DNA from: G963676795 sp963677215
Lineage (GTDB): Bacteria; Desulfobacterota; Desulfuromonadia; Desulfuromonadales; Geopsychrobacteraceae
Assembly (NCBI GenBank): GCA_963677215.1
Contig: OY781919.1
Location: 806,001 to 870,000, forward strand
Length of the DNA stretch: 64,000 nt
Direction: 5' to 3'
The notes under the pieces were generated by a model. It saw nothing but the letters and a program-made list of their open reading frames with translations, had not been told where the DNA came from and made no database searches. Shown one piece after another: positions 36,526 through 44,729 of this stretch (positions within the stretch are counted from its first letter, which is position 1; each line of letters opens with the position of its first letter). The translations under genes were made by a program, and so were the position numbers.

Positions 36526-38253
36526 TCAGAATCTCAGAGTCATCTTGGCATAGAGATCCCATGCCTTGTCGACAACAGGCAACAACGAATAGGCCTCACT
36601 ATTTTTGATGTCATCAATCTTTTGGGGCTTGCCAACCGGGGAACCGCTGTTGGTATATTCGTAGTCGTAATAGAGGCCACCGATCTTGATGAAGGCATTG
36701 CGATTGATCTCAAAGATGTAGTAGGCCTCGCCGACATGACCACGGGTGGCCAACTTACTGCCGAGCAGATCGTCCTGAGCCTGGGTGAATGGAGTCCAGT
36801 ACTGTGACCCGTAGTTGTATTCCAGACCGAACTTGCCAAGTGGAGCCGGAACCTGAATGCCCAGATAGATCCCATAACCTTCATGAGTACCGTCATCCTC
36901 GGCACGAACTGGCTCCATGTAGATCTCACTGCCGTCTGCACTTAAGGTCGCTTGGTAAACGGCATCGCTGCCCATACCACCGAACATTCCGGCTTCGCCA
37001 TTCGATTCAAGTTGGGTCATCGCCACGGAGCCGAACCAAACAAGGCCGTTGTCCTCTTCACGGCTAAAGCCGAGTCCTAACAGGTTGATGTCACCGATAA
37101 CGGTTGTCGGCGTATAGCGAACCTCAAAGTTGAAGGTCGGAAACTTCTGCAGGTCGGAATACATGGTCGGGGCAAACAGTTGGGCATATTGGGTAGGGAA
37201 CGCGATAGTACCCTTGAAACCGTCGACAACATCCTGGGCCCGGAACAGCGTTGTCTGGATGAAAGTCTTCCCATCGTTATACAGATCGATATTAAATCCA
37301 CCCAGATGGGTATCTTCCAGATTATTGTTAGTGCCATCGGCGAACATGTCTCCGTTCCCCCACTCGGACTCAAAACCCTGTCCGTAGCAGAAACGAACAC
37401 TTTGACCTTCGATCCCGGTAACCTCACTCATGTGATAACCGACGGTAATCCCGTCGAAGTTAAATTGAACAAGATGCCCCGAAGGCGTTCCACCTCTAGG
37501 CTCATTTTCACGGAACTGGGTCGGTGGGCCGTATCCGGATGGCCTCCGGCCAACTGACAGGTAGAAATTGCTGTCAGCAATGTCGCGCCAGTCGAAATAG
37601 GCCCGCTCAACACGCAACCAGTCCCCAGAAGTGCTGCCGCCATCGGTTCCGTCCATGGTGAATGCGTTCCAGGAATCAAAAACCTTGGAGGTGGTCGAGT
37701 CACCCCAGTTCTTGTACATGGTCAAGCGCCCGGAAAAGTCCATGTTATCTGCGATTTTAGCCTTCATTCCCAGGCGCAGGCGGGTGGTAAACAAGATATC
37801 ATTGTTGATGTCAGATTTTTTTGCCGCATCAGCCATTGGAAAATAGCCGATACCAGATAATTGTCCTGCCATAAATGCTGCGGCAAGATCAGGATATTGA
37901 GCCATCATTTGGCCTATCGGTGAAGTTGGATCGAGTATACTTCCGAAAGTCCCGGCCATGACCTTGGCAGCAAAATCATCATAATCGACCAGGATACCTG
38001 GACTAAAAGTAACATCCTGATAATGCAGAGAATCGGCGGTAACCCGCAGGTCGCCGTAAAAGTTGATGCGGTCCATCGCCGCATGGCGTTCAGGTTTTCT
38101 GATGCGGTCGTCCAGTTCGTCGTTGAGCTTTTCGAGTTTTTTGGAAATCTCGGCAATCTGTTTCTGCAGGTCCTCAACCGTTGGATCGGCTGCAGAAACA
38201 GCATTGGGAATAATCAGTAAGGCCGCTAAAAGACATAAGATAAAACTCTTCAT
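36526..38253 (-). CDS. DUF3373 outer-membrane porin-like protein
   Basis: 575 residues: signal peptide (LLAALLIIPNAVSAA), a short coiled-coil (VEDLQKQIAEISKKLEKLND), then a beta-barrel rich in alternating strands and ending MTLRF. The segment AMDRINFYGDLRVTADSLHY and SVGRRPSGYGPPTQFREN fit DUF3373, a family mostly found in Geobacterales/Desulfuromonadales and Epsilonproteobacteria next to multiheme cytochromes. The trimer-like coiled coil could anchor to peptidoglycan. Its position between two cytochromes suggests it lets substrate or electrons cross the outer membrane for them; this is inference. GGGAGGAGACTGT precedes the ATG. Confidence 0.9.
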   Translation of the reverse strand: MKSFILCLLAALLIIPNAVSAADPTVEDLQKQIAEISKKLEKLNDELDDRIRKPERHAAMDRINFYGDLRVTADSLHYQDVTFSPGILVDYDDFAAKVMAGTFGSILDPTSPIGQMMAQYPDLAAAFMAGQLSGIGYFPMADAAKKSDINNDILFTTRLRLGMKAKIADNMDFSGRLTMYKNWGDSTTSKVFDSWNAFTMDGTDGGSTSGDWLRVERAYFDWRDIADSNFYLSVGRRPSGYGPPTQFRENEPRGGTPSGHLVQFNFDGITVGYHMSEVTGIEGQSVRFCYGQGFESEWGNGDMFADGTNNNLEDTHLGGFNIDLYNDGKTFIQTTLFRAQDVVDGFKGTIAFPTQYAQLFAPTMYSDLQKFPTFNFEVRYTPTTVIGDINLLGLGFSREEDNGLVWFGSVAMTQLESNGEAGMFGGMGSDAVYQATLSADGSEIYMEPVRAEDDGTHEGYGIYLGIQVPAPLGKFGLEYNYGSQYWTPFTQAQDDLLGSKLATRGHVGEAYYIFEINRNAFIKIGGLYYDYEYTNSGSPVGKPQKIDDIKNSEAYSLLPVVDKAWDLYAKMTLRF

Positions 38254-38306
38254 ACAGTCTCCTCCCTTTGGACTGAGTCAAAGTTTCTAAAACTCTATTA
38301 GAACTG

Positions 38307-38633
38307 TTAACCGCAGGTCTCCTCGCCAGGCATGTCGGCGGCATTGTCAAACAGGAACTGATTGATGTCTTTCAAATCTTTGTCGGATAACTTCTTGAAA
38401 ATGTCACCGGGGTGTTCAGCCTTACCTTCCTCGAAATAGCTGTCCCAGCGGCTGGAAATCTTGGTCTTGGGGACAATCTCGCCCCCTTCAGCACCTTCAG
38501 AGTGGCAGCTCTTACAGTTTTTCTTGAAAAGGTATTTACCTTTGCGGGGATTTCCTCCGTCAATCGCCATTGCGGAAGTTACACAGAAAGCTCCAATAAT
38601 CAGGCTGACCAGGGTGAACATTTTCCAGTTCAT
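38307..38633 (-). CDS. Monoheme class I c-type cytochrome, exported
   Basis: 108 residues from the ATG following AGGAGACTCTC. Signal peptide (LVSLIIGAFCVTSAMA), one heme site CKSCH in KYLFKKNCKSCHSEGAEGG, and a later conserved-looking HPGDIFKKLSDKDLKDINQF that would carry the axial Met region; the closest Met is in AADMPGEETCG. A periplasmic electron shuttle is expected, probably donating to or accepting from the octaheme cytochrome two genes on. A hairpin AAGGGC/GCCCTT lies in the leader (around 38660). Confidence 0.88.
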   Translation of the reverse strand: MNWKMFTLVSLIIGAFCVTSAMAIDGGNPRKGKYLFKKNCKSCHSEGAEGGEIVPKTKISSRWDSYFEEGKAEHPGDIFKKLSDKDLKDINQFLFDNAADMPGEETCG

Positions 38634-39081
38634 GAGAGAGTCTCCTTCCTTTTTGTTAAGGGCATGGTGGCAGGCCCTTGTGTCTGCAATTGTTACCTTC
38701 AGTAACAAATCATTAATATCCAATTAGCACTGAATATCCATCGCTTCAAGACTTTTTTATCTACATATCTGGAAAAAATAATCATTGAATATATCAATTC
38801 ATACATGATTAGGTGACAAATCCACATTTAAGTCTTTATTTCAGCAAGATAGGCTATTTTAGAAGCATACACCGCAAACAAATCATTACAACTTTTATCA
38901 CTAATAAACACAACTCACACCAACCAGATATACACACACAATATGCTAAATATTAAGCACTTAACTGCCAGGAAAGTTGTTCATAAAAAAGAAGAAAAAT
39001 TTGACACAAGTTGACTGCTTTGTTTGACAGCCATATTCACTATTGAAGAATGGGGTGATTCAACGTAGACTTTTTGCATGC
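38634..39081. other. AT-rich region between the cytochrome cluster and the left att site
   Basis: About 450 bases, strongly AT-rich from 38730 on, holding the promoter side of the cytochrome cluster on the minus strand and the presumed old tRNA-Sec promoter on the plus strand. No supported reading frame. Confidence 0.5.
39011..39039 (+). promoter_or_regulatory. Possible promoter in front of the left tRNA-Sec copy
   Basis: TTGACT (39011-39016), 17 bases, then TATTCA (39034-39039), a reasonable sigma-70 pair that would start transcription about 35 bases before the tRNA-Sec fragment. If real, it may be the original selC promoter that the integration separated from the intact gene. Weak evidence: the region is AT-rich and has further TTGACA strings at 39001 and 39025. 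Confidence 0.35.
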
Positions 39082-39166
39082 GGAGGTAGTCAGTTCTCTG
39101 GTGAGGCTCACGGTCTTCAAAACCGATGGGAGGCGTATCCCGTCTCTGGTGTGTTCGATTCACATC
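39082..39166 (+). repeat. Left direct repeat: tRNA-Sec fragment (attL-like)
   Basis: 85 bases identical to the first 85 bases of the intact tRNA-Sec at 45389. It keeps the 5' acceptor strand GGAGGTAG, anticodon TCA (39117-39119), the long variable arm and the T-arm up to CACATC, then changes to AGCCCGCAAC instead of TACCTCCGCCA. The acceptor stem therefore cannot form and no CCA end is encoded, so this copy should be non-functional. It marks the left edge of the inserted element. Confidence 0.9.
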
Positions 39167-39246
39167 AGCCCGCAACAATTGAATATTTCTCAAAATTATT
39201 AATATCTTATCTCTATTGAATCACATCAAACACAGTAAATTGTCCA

Positions 39247-39453
39247 ATGACTTTGCCAGTAGGCAAAGAAAGGATAGTCACTGTGGCATACTCATCAGCA
39301 AACCTCTATAAAGTTGGTAACACTTGGTATTTACGTCTGTGGGTTCCCCATGATTTGAAACACTATTTTTATCAGCAAGAAATCAAACGAACCCTCAGAA
39401 CCAAATCCATTTCCTCAGCTCAACAGCTTCTAAATCAATACAATGCTCGCATA
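39247..39453 (+). pseudogene. Tyrosine-recombinase-type integrase, N-terminal fragment cut by the IS
   Basis: About 69 native codons remain. ANLYKVGNTWYLRLWVPHDL and EIKRTLRTKSISSAQQLL are the typical arm-binding N-terminus of phage/island integrases. A GTG at 39283 with AAAGGAT eight bases upstream may be the real start. The frame runs straight into the IS left end, giving RIC and a stop; the catalytic domain (R-H-R-Y) is absent from the window. It lies 80 bases inside the left tRNA-Sec repeat and points into the element, as expected for an integrase beside its att site. Confidence 0.85.
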
Positions 39454-39572
39454 TGTTGATCAGCATGCAAAAATGACCCACTTACGGGGATAATCGGCGT
39501 CCAAAATTGACCCACCTCAGCATTGTCCTCCAAGCTCTCTGAAATTTCAGAGAGAGGAGCTTTTTGCAGGAG

Positions 39573-41081
39573 ATGCTGACCGTGGAAACCATTGCTAAAA
39601 TCCGACGTGCCTACCACCGGGACAAGAAGCCGTTAAGGCAGATCGCCCGGGAGATGAACCTGTCCCGCAATACCGTTCGTAAGATCATCCGTTCCGAGAA
39701 GACAGAGCAGTACTACGAACGCAAAACCCAGCCGCGCCCGAAGCTGGAGCCGTTTAAAGATCAGCTGATCGCCGCCCTGAAAGAGGATCAGGAGAAGCCG
39801 ACGAAGCAGCGACGTACGGCTTTGCTGCTGTTCGAGATGTTGCAGCACGCTGGCTTTGAGGGCGGATATGACACGGTGCGGCGATTCGTCAAGTCTTGGC
39901 GCGATGAGGGCTCTCAGGCTAAAGCCTACATTCCACTGGCTTTTGCTCCGGGCGAAGCGTTTCAGTTCGACTGGGGCTATGAGCAGATCGAGCTGGGAGG
40001 AGCGAACGTCAAGATCAAGGTGGCCCACTTCCGTCTTTGCCATAGCCGTGCGCCCTTTTGCGTGGCCTATATGCGCGAGACCCTGGAGATGATTCTTGAT
40101 GCCCATGTCCAGGCGTTCTCGTTCTATGGCGGCGTCTGCCGCAAGGGAATCTACGACAATCTGAAGACGGTGGTCAGCAAAGTGCTGGTCGGCAAAAATC
40201 GGATCTTCAATCGCCGTTTTCAGACTCTGGCATCCCACTACCTGTTCGAGCCGGTCGCTTGCACGCCCGCCGCAGGCTGGGAGAAGGGACAGGTTGAACG
40301 ACAGGTCGGAGTTGTCCGTCAGCGCCTGTTCGGCAAGCGGCGCAAGTTTGCCGATCTGGAGGAATTGAACCAGTGGCTACGGGATGAGTGCAGGATGTTG
40401 GCGGCGACGACAAGACATCCCGATGATCCGGAACGGACAGTGGCCGAGGTCGCCGAGCAGGAACGCGAATCGCTGGTTCATACTCCGGTCTCCTTCGATG
40501 CTCATCGGGAGAGCACGGCCAGAGTTGCACCGACCTCACTGGTCACCTTCGACCGCAACCGCTACAGCGTTGAAGCCTTCTACGTCGGCAAGATCGTTAC
40601 AGTGCGCGCCTATGTCGACCGAATCTCATTCCTTTACGACGGAAAGCTGATCGGCCTGCATAGCAGACAGTACGGCCGTGATAAGACAATCTACATCCCC
40701 TGGCACTATCTCGATATCCTCAAGCAGAAGCCGGGTGCGCTGCGCAACGGAGCACCGTTTCGCAACTGGGACCTGCCGCAATCCCTGCAGAAGGCACAGG
40801 AACGCCTGGGACGCATCGATGATGGAGACCGGCAATTCGTCGGCATCCTTGCGGCTATCCCGCGTTATGGGATTAATGCCGTCGAGCAAGCCTGCAAGGA
40901 AGCTCTGCTGGCCAGAACCATTAGCCGTGACCTGGTGCTGAATATCCTGTCACGAGTAGAGGACCCGCAGACTGAGACAAGTAGCCTGGCGCCGGCTCAT
41001 CTGCCGCAATTGAACCTGTCCCCGACCGCTGACTGCGAACGCTACAACCGCCTTCTCTCAGGAGGTCGCCGTGCTTCGTGA
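39573..41081 (+). CDS. istA: IS21-family transposase IstA
   Basis: About 502 residues. N-terminal helix-turn-helix (PLRQIAREMNLSRNTVRKII), then the DDE integrase core starting FQFDWGYEQIEL (first Asp) with YDNLKTVVSKVL (second Asp) and WEKGQVERQVGVVRQ (Glu). A C-terminal Mu-transposase-like part follows. AGGAG abuts the ATG, so a GTG three codons later (39582) may be used. Overlaps istB by 11 bases. Confidence 0.95.
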   Translation: MLTVETIAKIRRAYHRDKKPLRQIAREMNLSRNTVRKIIRSEKTEQYYERKTQPRPKLEPFKDQLIAALKEDQEKPTKQRRTALLLFEMLQHAGFEGGYDTVRRFVKSWRDEGSQAKAYIPLAFAPGEAFQFDWGYEQIELGGANVKIKVAHFRLCHSRAPFCVAYMRETLEMILDAHVQAFSFYGGVCRKGIYDNLKTVVSKVLVGKNRIFNRRFQTLASHYLFEPVACTPAAGWEKGQVERQVGVVRQRLFGKRRKFADLEELNQWLRDECRMLAATTRHPDDPERTVAEVAEQERESLVHTPVSFDAHRESTARVAPTSLVTFDRNRYSVEAFYVGKIVTVRAYVDRISFLYDGKLIGLHSRQYGRDKTIYIPWHYLDILKQKPGALRNGAPFRNWDLPQSLQKAQERLGRIDDGDRQFVGILAAIPRYGINAVEQACKEALLARTISRDLVLNILSRVEDPQTETSSLAPAHLPQLNLSPTADCERYNRLLSGGRRAS

Positions 41082-41811
41082 CCAACTGCTGACGTCCTTG
41101 AAAGAGCTCAAACTGCACGGCATGCGCAGCGTCCTTGATGAGGTGCTGGTCAACGGCACCCGGCAGAAGAGCATTCCAGAGAGAATCCTTCTGGAGCTGC
41201 TTCAGGCGGAACAGGCTGAACGCAAGATGCGCAGTATCCGCTATCGAATGGTGCAGGCAAAGTTCCCTGTCGCCAAGGATCTGGATCAATTCGACTTCAA
41301 CATTTCTCCGGTCAATGAAACTCAGGTCAGAACTTTGTACGAAGGACAGTTCCTGGAGGATCAGTGTAACGTCATTCTCGTTGGCGGGACTGGAACAGGC
41401 AAAACCCATCTGGCGATAGCCATCGCCAGGAAGATCGTTCGTAGCGGCAAGCGCTGCCGCTACTTCAACCTGGTTGATCTGGTCAATCAACTGGAGCAGG
41501 AGAAGCTGAGCGGCCAAGGCGGAAAGCTCGCTACCAGTCTGGCAAGGCTCGATCTGGTCGTTCTCGACGAGCTCGGCTACCTGCCGTTCTCTAAGAGCGG
41601 CGGCCAACTGCTGTTTCACCTGATCTCAAAGCTCTACGAGCAGACCTCTCTGCTGATCACAACCAACCTGACCTTCGGTGAATGGCCACAGATCTTCGGC
41701 GACGGCAAGATGACAACAGCACTGCTCGACCGGGTAACACACCACTGTGAGATTATCGAAACGGGGAATGATAGCTGGAGAATCAGAACCAGGAATAACG
41801 ACCAGAATTAA
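41071..41811 (+). CDS. istB: IS21-family helper ATPase IstB
   Basis: 246 residues. Walker A GGTGTGKTHL, Walker B LDLVVLDELGYLPF and the sensor LLITTNLTFGEWPQIFGD identify the DnaA/DnaC-like AAA+ IstB that helps choose the target. Ribosome site GGAGG just before the GTG. Seems intact, so the IS may still be mobile. Confidence 0.95.
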   Translation: MLRDQLLTSLKELKLHGMRSVLDEVLVNGTRQKSIPERILLELLQAEQAERKMRSIRYRMVQAKFPVAKDLDQFDFNISPVNETQVRTLYEGQFLEDQCNVILVGGTGTGKTHLAIAIARKIVRSGKRCRYFNLVDLVNQLEQEKLSGQGGKLATSLARLDLVVLDELGYLPFSKSGGQLLFHLISKLYEQTSLLITTNLTFGEWPQIFGDGKMTTALLDRVTHHCEIIETGNDSWRIRTRNNDQN

Positions 41812-41872
41812 CCCGCTGGGGTGGGTCAAAATTGGACGCCGATGGTGGGTCAATTTTCAATGCTGATTGACA

Positions 41873-42081
41873 TTCTGATATGTAATTAAGTCAGGGTGGT
41901 CTTCCAGGGCATCATGTAGTAAAGCCGCAATAGCCTCATCTTCACTACCACCATCCTCAAGAACAAATGACGAAACTGACATGAGGTGGGCAATATATGG
42001 CGTCGATTTTCCTTTCCTGTGATCGTTTTTATGAAGGTGAAAAGTGACATCAAGTGCTTGCTTGTATCGTTCAGAAAGCAA
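41873..42081 (-). pseudogene. HD-domain (RelA/SpoT-type) protein, C-terminally cut by the IS
   Basis: About 70 residues survive from a TTG start preceded by GAAAGGA. FHLHKNDHRKGKSTPYIAHL and AIAALLHDALEDHPDL are the first two metal/phosphohydrolase motifs of the RelA/SpoT-like HD fold (H...HD). The rest of the HD domain is lost; the frame reads into the IS and stops. Short stand-alone HD proteins of this type occur in mobile elements and could hydrolyse alarmone-like nucleotides; for this remnant no activity is expected. Confidence 0.75.
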
Positions 42082-42255
42082 TTTTCATATCCTTTCTACA
42101 GTTTTTGGGGAGTGTGCTTATGAAGGGCAGATTTAAGTGTTTAGATTGATTGTTATCTGACAATATCTAGGGAAATATCATCAGTAACCATTTATAGTTT
42201 ACTGGCTGGTGTGACAGAAAAAGTCACATTATGGAGTTGAATTTCGGACCTGATT

Positions 42256-42321
42256 AAAAATGTAGGCAAACCGCGTAATCCTAATATATATATTAGCACT
42301 AGCAGAATTACCTACATTTTT
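42256..42321. repeat. Large AT-rich inverted repeat with inner palindrome
   Basis: AAAAATGTAGG (42256-42266) pairs perfectly with CCTACATTTTT (42311-42321); between them CTAATATATATATTAG (42281-42296) is itself a perfect 16-bp palindrome. It lies 42 bases past the stop of the primase-helicase gene. Candidate terminator, replication-related structure or protein-binding site. Confidence 0.7.
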
Positions 42322-42362
42322 CCTTGCAGACCTGAATTTAGATTAGATCAAATCTGAGGCTG

Positions 42363-44729
42363 TCAGAAGATTCTAACCTTTTGAAGGGTATTAGTCTTTT
42401 CATTAAATTCAACAATTAAAATATTCGGACTTATATAGTTGAAATTAAAATCTCGCTTCAAGCGTGTATAACTGTTGGATTGCATAACTGGAAGAAGTAC
42501 AACACATTTTCTGCCTTTAAATCTGAACCCCGAATTTCTTCCAATTGACTGACTTACTTGAGTTTCAATCAATATGCTCTGGATGTAAGGCTCTGCTTTT
42601 TTTATCAAATCCTCTTCACTGAGGTTTCCCCCAAACATTCTTTTGAAATATTCTTTGTTGTTTACGAACATCTCTTTGACAACAATTTCAGTTTTTAAAG
42701 TTCCAAAAACAACGATGTCTTTCTCGGACAGGTGGTTCATCCCTTTTACACCGAGATGAGTCAGTGTCTCAATATCGCTTCCTTTTAATCCATCGGTAAT
42801 TATTTCTGCTCCAGTATTTTCAAAAATTTTCGCCAATTTTAAAAGATTTTTTTTTGAAGTTGATCTCAACAAAAGGTAATAGACATTGTCTGCGGCCAAT
42901 TTCTCTTCAAGAAAACTATCCTTTCGCCTTGTCATTTCAAATGTACCTGTCATTTTCTCAAAATCAACATCAATATCCCATAATTCATTCATGTCAACTG
43001 CCATCTCAGCATAGTCGGATTTCCAAAAATAAATCCCAGCTAAGGATCGCTCTGTTGTTAAAACAAGAACTTTTTTGAAGGAAAGTAAATCAAAAAAGCT
43101 TTCTTGCTTATATAGATCAAAATAACCTTCATCACCTCCCCAAGTTTTTACTATTTTATCGCTTGGTTGTAGGTATTTATTTTCGCATTTATTCGTTAAA
43201 GTTTTCCACTCACTATCAACAAATTCATCAAATATTATTGGCTTGTCGTCCTTCATGATTTTGCCCTGATCGGTCATCATCATTACTTTCAATTTTGCCG
43301 ACGTCATAAGAATTACTACATTTTCTTGTATTTGCTTGTTGTTATTATCGTAATCATTTAATAGTGAAACCTTATCAGAATAATTAATATTTGTTTTCTC
43401 AAGCAAAAAATCTCGAAATGATGGTTTTAGTGTATCTTTCAGGTATTGATCATAGCTAGGAACGAGGGTCCCAAAACCTGAATTATTTAAAATCTCCTTG
43501 ACTGAAAGAATTATCCTGTAGTCAACGTTAATGTTTTTTAGGTAGTTTGCTTTTTCGTGCATACCATCTAACGTATAGGTTGCGTAAATGAATGGATATT
43601 CCTTTTTCCCAAGCCCTAGGACTGTTGTTGATTTACCTAGCCCTTCGTTCGTAATGAGATATTTATGACGATCACTACGATCAATTGACGGATCGATAAA
43701 ATCCGCAATCAAATTAGATATTTTTGACTGAATTCTGCCCCTAACTTTATTTGGATCAGTTCGTGATACATAGTCGTCCAATGAGTAAAACGTTTCAAAT
43801 TCCTTTTTTGAACCATTGTCTTTAGTGCGATTATCAAATATGAGCTTGGGATCATAGCTTGGTGAGTAAGGCACTTGAAAAACCCCAGGGTTGTTGTCAT
43901 TTTCATTGCGCCGAAGCATCATATATTTTGTTGATGATCGTCCTTTATCAACGATCATTCCATACATATTGTTGACTTGCTTTGCGTAGGCATCTAATGC
44001 GTCTGGTGGAATGTCAGAATCCTTATTAAATACATTTGCAGTAGATATTTGTTTCAACGTTTTTCTGGTGCTTAAATCGACATTTTCAAGGTGAAAGTCA
44101 TTCTTCTCGAACTCAACATCCACCCTAATGGTCGCTAGATTCCCACCATTTTTATTGTTTGCGATAGAACTTACTGCACGATCAATTGGGTAACCTGCAA
44201 ATATTTTGCTGACTTCAGCAAGGTAATATTTGTAAAGCTCTGCGCTATCAATTGGTTTCAATGTTGAAATTAAAATGTGTAATTTGTGATGTGCGCTGGT
44301 GTGACTGTGGGAAGTCGATAACACAAAATTGTAGCCAGATTTTTGAAGGATTGAGAGGGCTTCATCGTAACTTAAATATCCGTCTACAAGCTTATTTCCA
44401 TCTTTGTCTTTGTTGTCAAAATCAAGAAAAATAAAGTCAGCACAGATTCCATCAATTTTTGTTGAAATCTTATTATATGTTGAATCAGGCAAATATCCTA
44501 AATTCTGAAGGTGACCAGACATAAAAGAGGACCAATGGTTCGGATTCTTCAACTTTTGTTTTAAATTCTCTCTTGACCACTGAAACTTGCCGCCTTGAAC
44601 TTTCGAGATAAAGTGTCCTTTATCTTCTTTGGTCTTAACGTCGGCAGGATATTTAGCAACAGAGATTCTGTACTGCTGATCCTGTGAGTTTTTAAACATA
44701 CTACGATTTACAAAATTATTATCTTCCAT
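42363..44729 (-). CDS. Putative primase-polymerase/helicase fusion protein of the element
   Basis: 788 residues, not matched to a named family by eye. The front third resembles archaeo-eukaryotic primase/PrimPol: FIFLDFDNKD (Asp103, Asp105; metal motif DxD), VLSTSHSHTSAHHKLHILI (His141/143, motif II sxH) and YPIDRAVSS (Asp183, motif III). A second part has a P-loop TNEGLGKSTT (360-369), Walker B-like KPIIFDEFVD (496-505), LVLTTERS (555-562) and a late QSIGRNSGFR (727-736) like helicase motif VI. This order, primase then helicase, is that of replication proteins of satellites such as P4 alpha, but the helicase part is not SF3 by eye and looks more like an SF2 type. AAGGAGATAATAT precedes the ATG. 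Codon use is far more AT-rich than the chromosome, so recently acquired. Function as the element's replication protein is inferred. Confidence 0.65.
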   Translation of the reverse strand: MEDNNFVNRSMFKNSQDQQYRISVAKYPADVKTKEDKGHFISKVQGGKFQWSRENLKQKLKNPNHWSSFMSGHLQNLGYLPDSTYNKISTKIDGICADFIFLDFDNKDKDGNKLVDGYLSYDEALSILQKSGYNFVLSTSHSHTSAHHKLHILISTLKPIDSAELYKYYLAEVSKIFAGYPIDRAVSSIANNKNGGNLATIRVDVEFEKNDFHLENVDLSTRKTLKQISTANVFNKDSDIPPDALDAYAKQVNNMYGMIVDKGRSSTKYMMLRRNENDNNPGVFQVPYSPSYDPKLIFDNRTKDNGSKKEFETFYSLDDYVSRTDPNKVRGRIQSKISNLIADFIDPSIDRSDRHKYLITNEGLGKSTTVLGLGKKEYPFIYATYTLDGMHEKANYLKNINVDYRIILSVKEILNNSGFGTLVPSYDQYLKDTLKPSFRDFLLEKTNINYSDKVSLLNDYDNNNKQIQENVVILMTSAKLKVMMMTDQGKIMKDDKPIIFDEFVDSEWKTLTNKCENKYLQPSDKIVKTWGGDEGYFDLYKQESFFDLLSFKKVLVLTTERSLAGIYFWKSDYAEMAVDMNELWDIDVDFEKMTGTFEMTRRKDSFLEEKLAADNVYYLLLRSTSKKNLLKLAKIFENTGAEIITDGLKGSDIETLTHLGVKGMNHLSEKDIVVFGTLKTEIVVKEMFVNNKEYFKRMFGGNLSEEDLIKKAEPYIQSILIETQVSQSIGRNSGFRFKGRKCVVLLPVMQSNSYTRLKRDFNFNYISPNILIVEFNEKTNTLQKVRIF

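Larger units (their letters stand above)
39454..41872 (+). mobile_element. IS21-family insertion sequence, complete
   Basis: Ends: left TGTTGATCAGCATGCAAAAA, right complement TGTCAATCAGCATTGAAAAT, followed on both sides by TGACCCAC and a second internal block GGCGTCCAA-x-x-TTGACCCACC, the multiple terminal repeats usual for IS21. Length 2,419 bp, two overlapping genes istA-istB. The flanks are CTCGCATA and TTCTGATA, with no obvious 4-8-bp target duplication, and both flanking genes are cut. GC content is higher than the element around it, so it came from a different source. Confidence 0.93.

Noticed and set aside
39082..39166. A second functional tRNA-Sec gene
   Set aside because: The 3' acceptor strand and CCA are replaced by AGCCCGCAAC, so the acceptor stem cannot form; treated as an att-site fragment.
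42241..42330. CRISPR-like repeat structure in the AT-rich tract
   Set aside because: Only a single inverted repeat; no regularly spaced direct repeats and no cas genes anywhere in the window.
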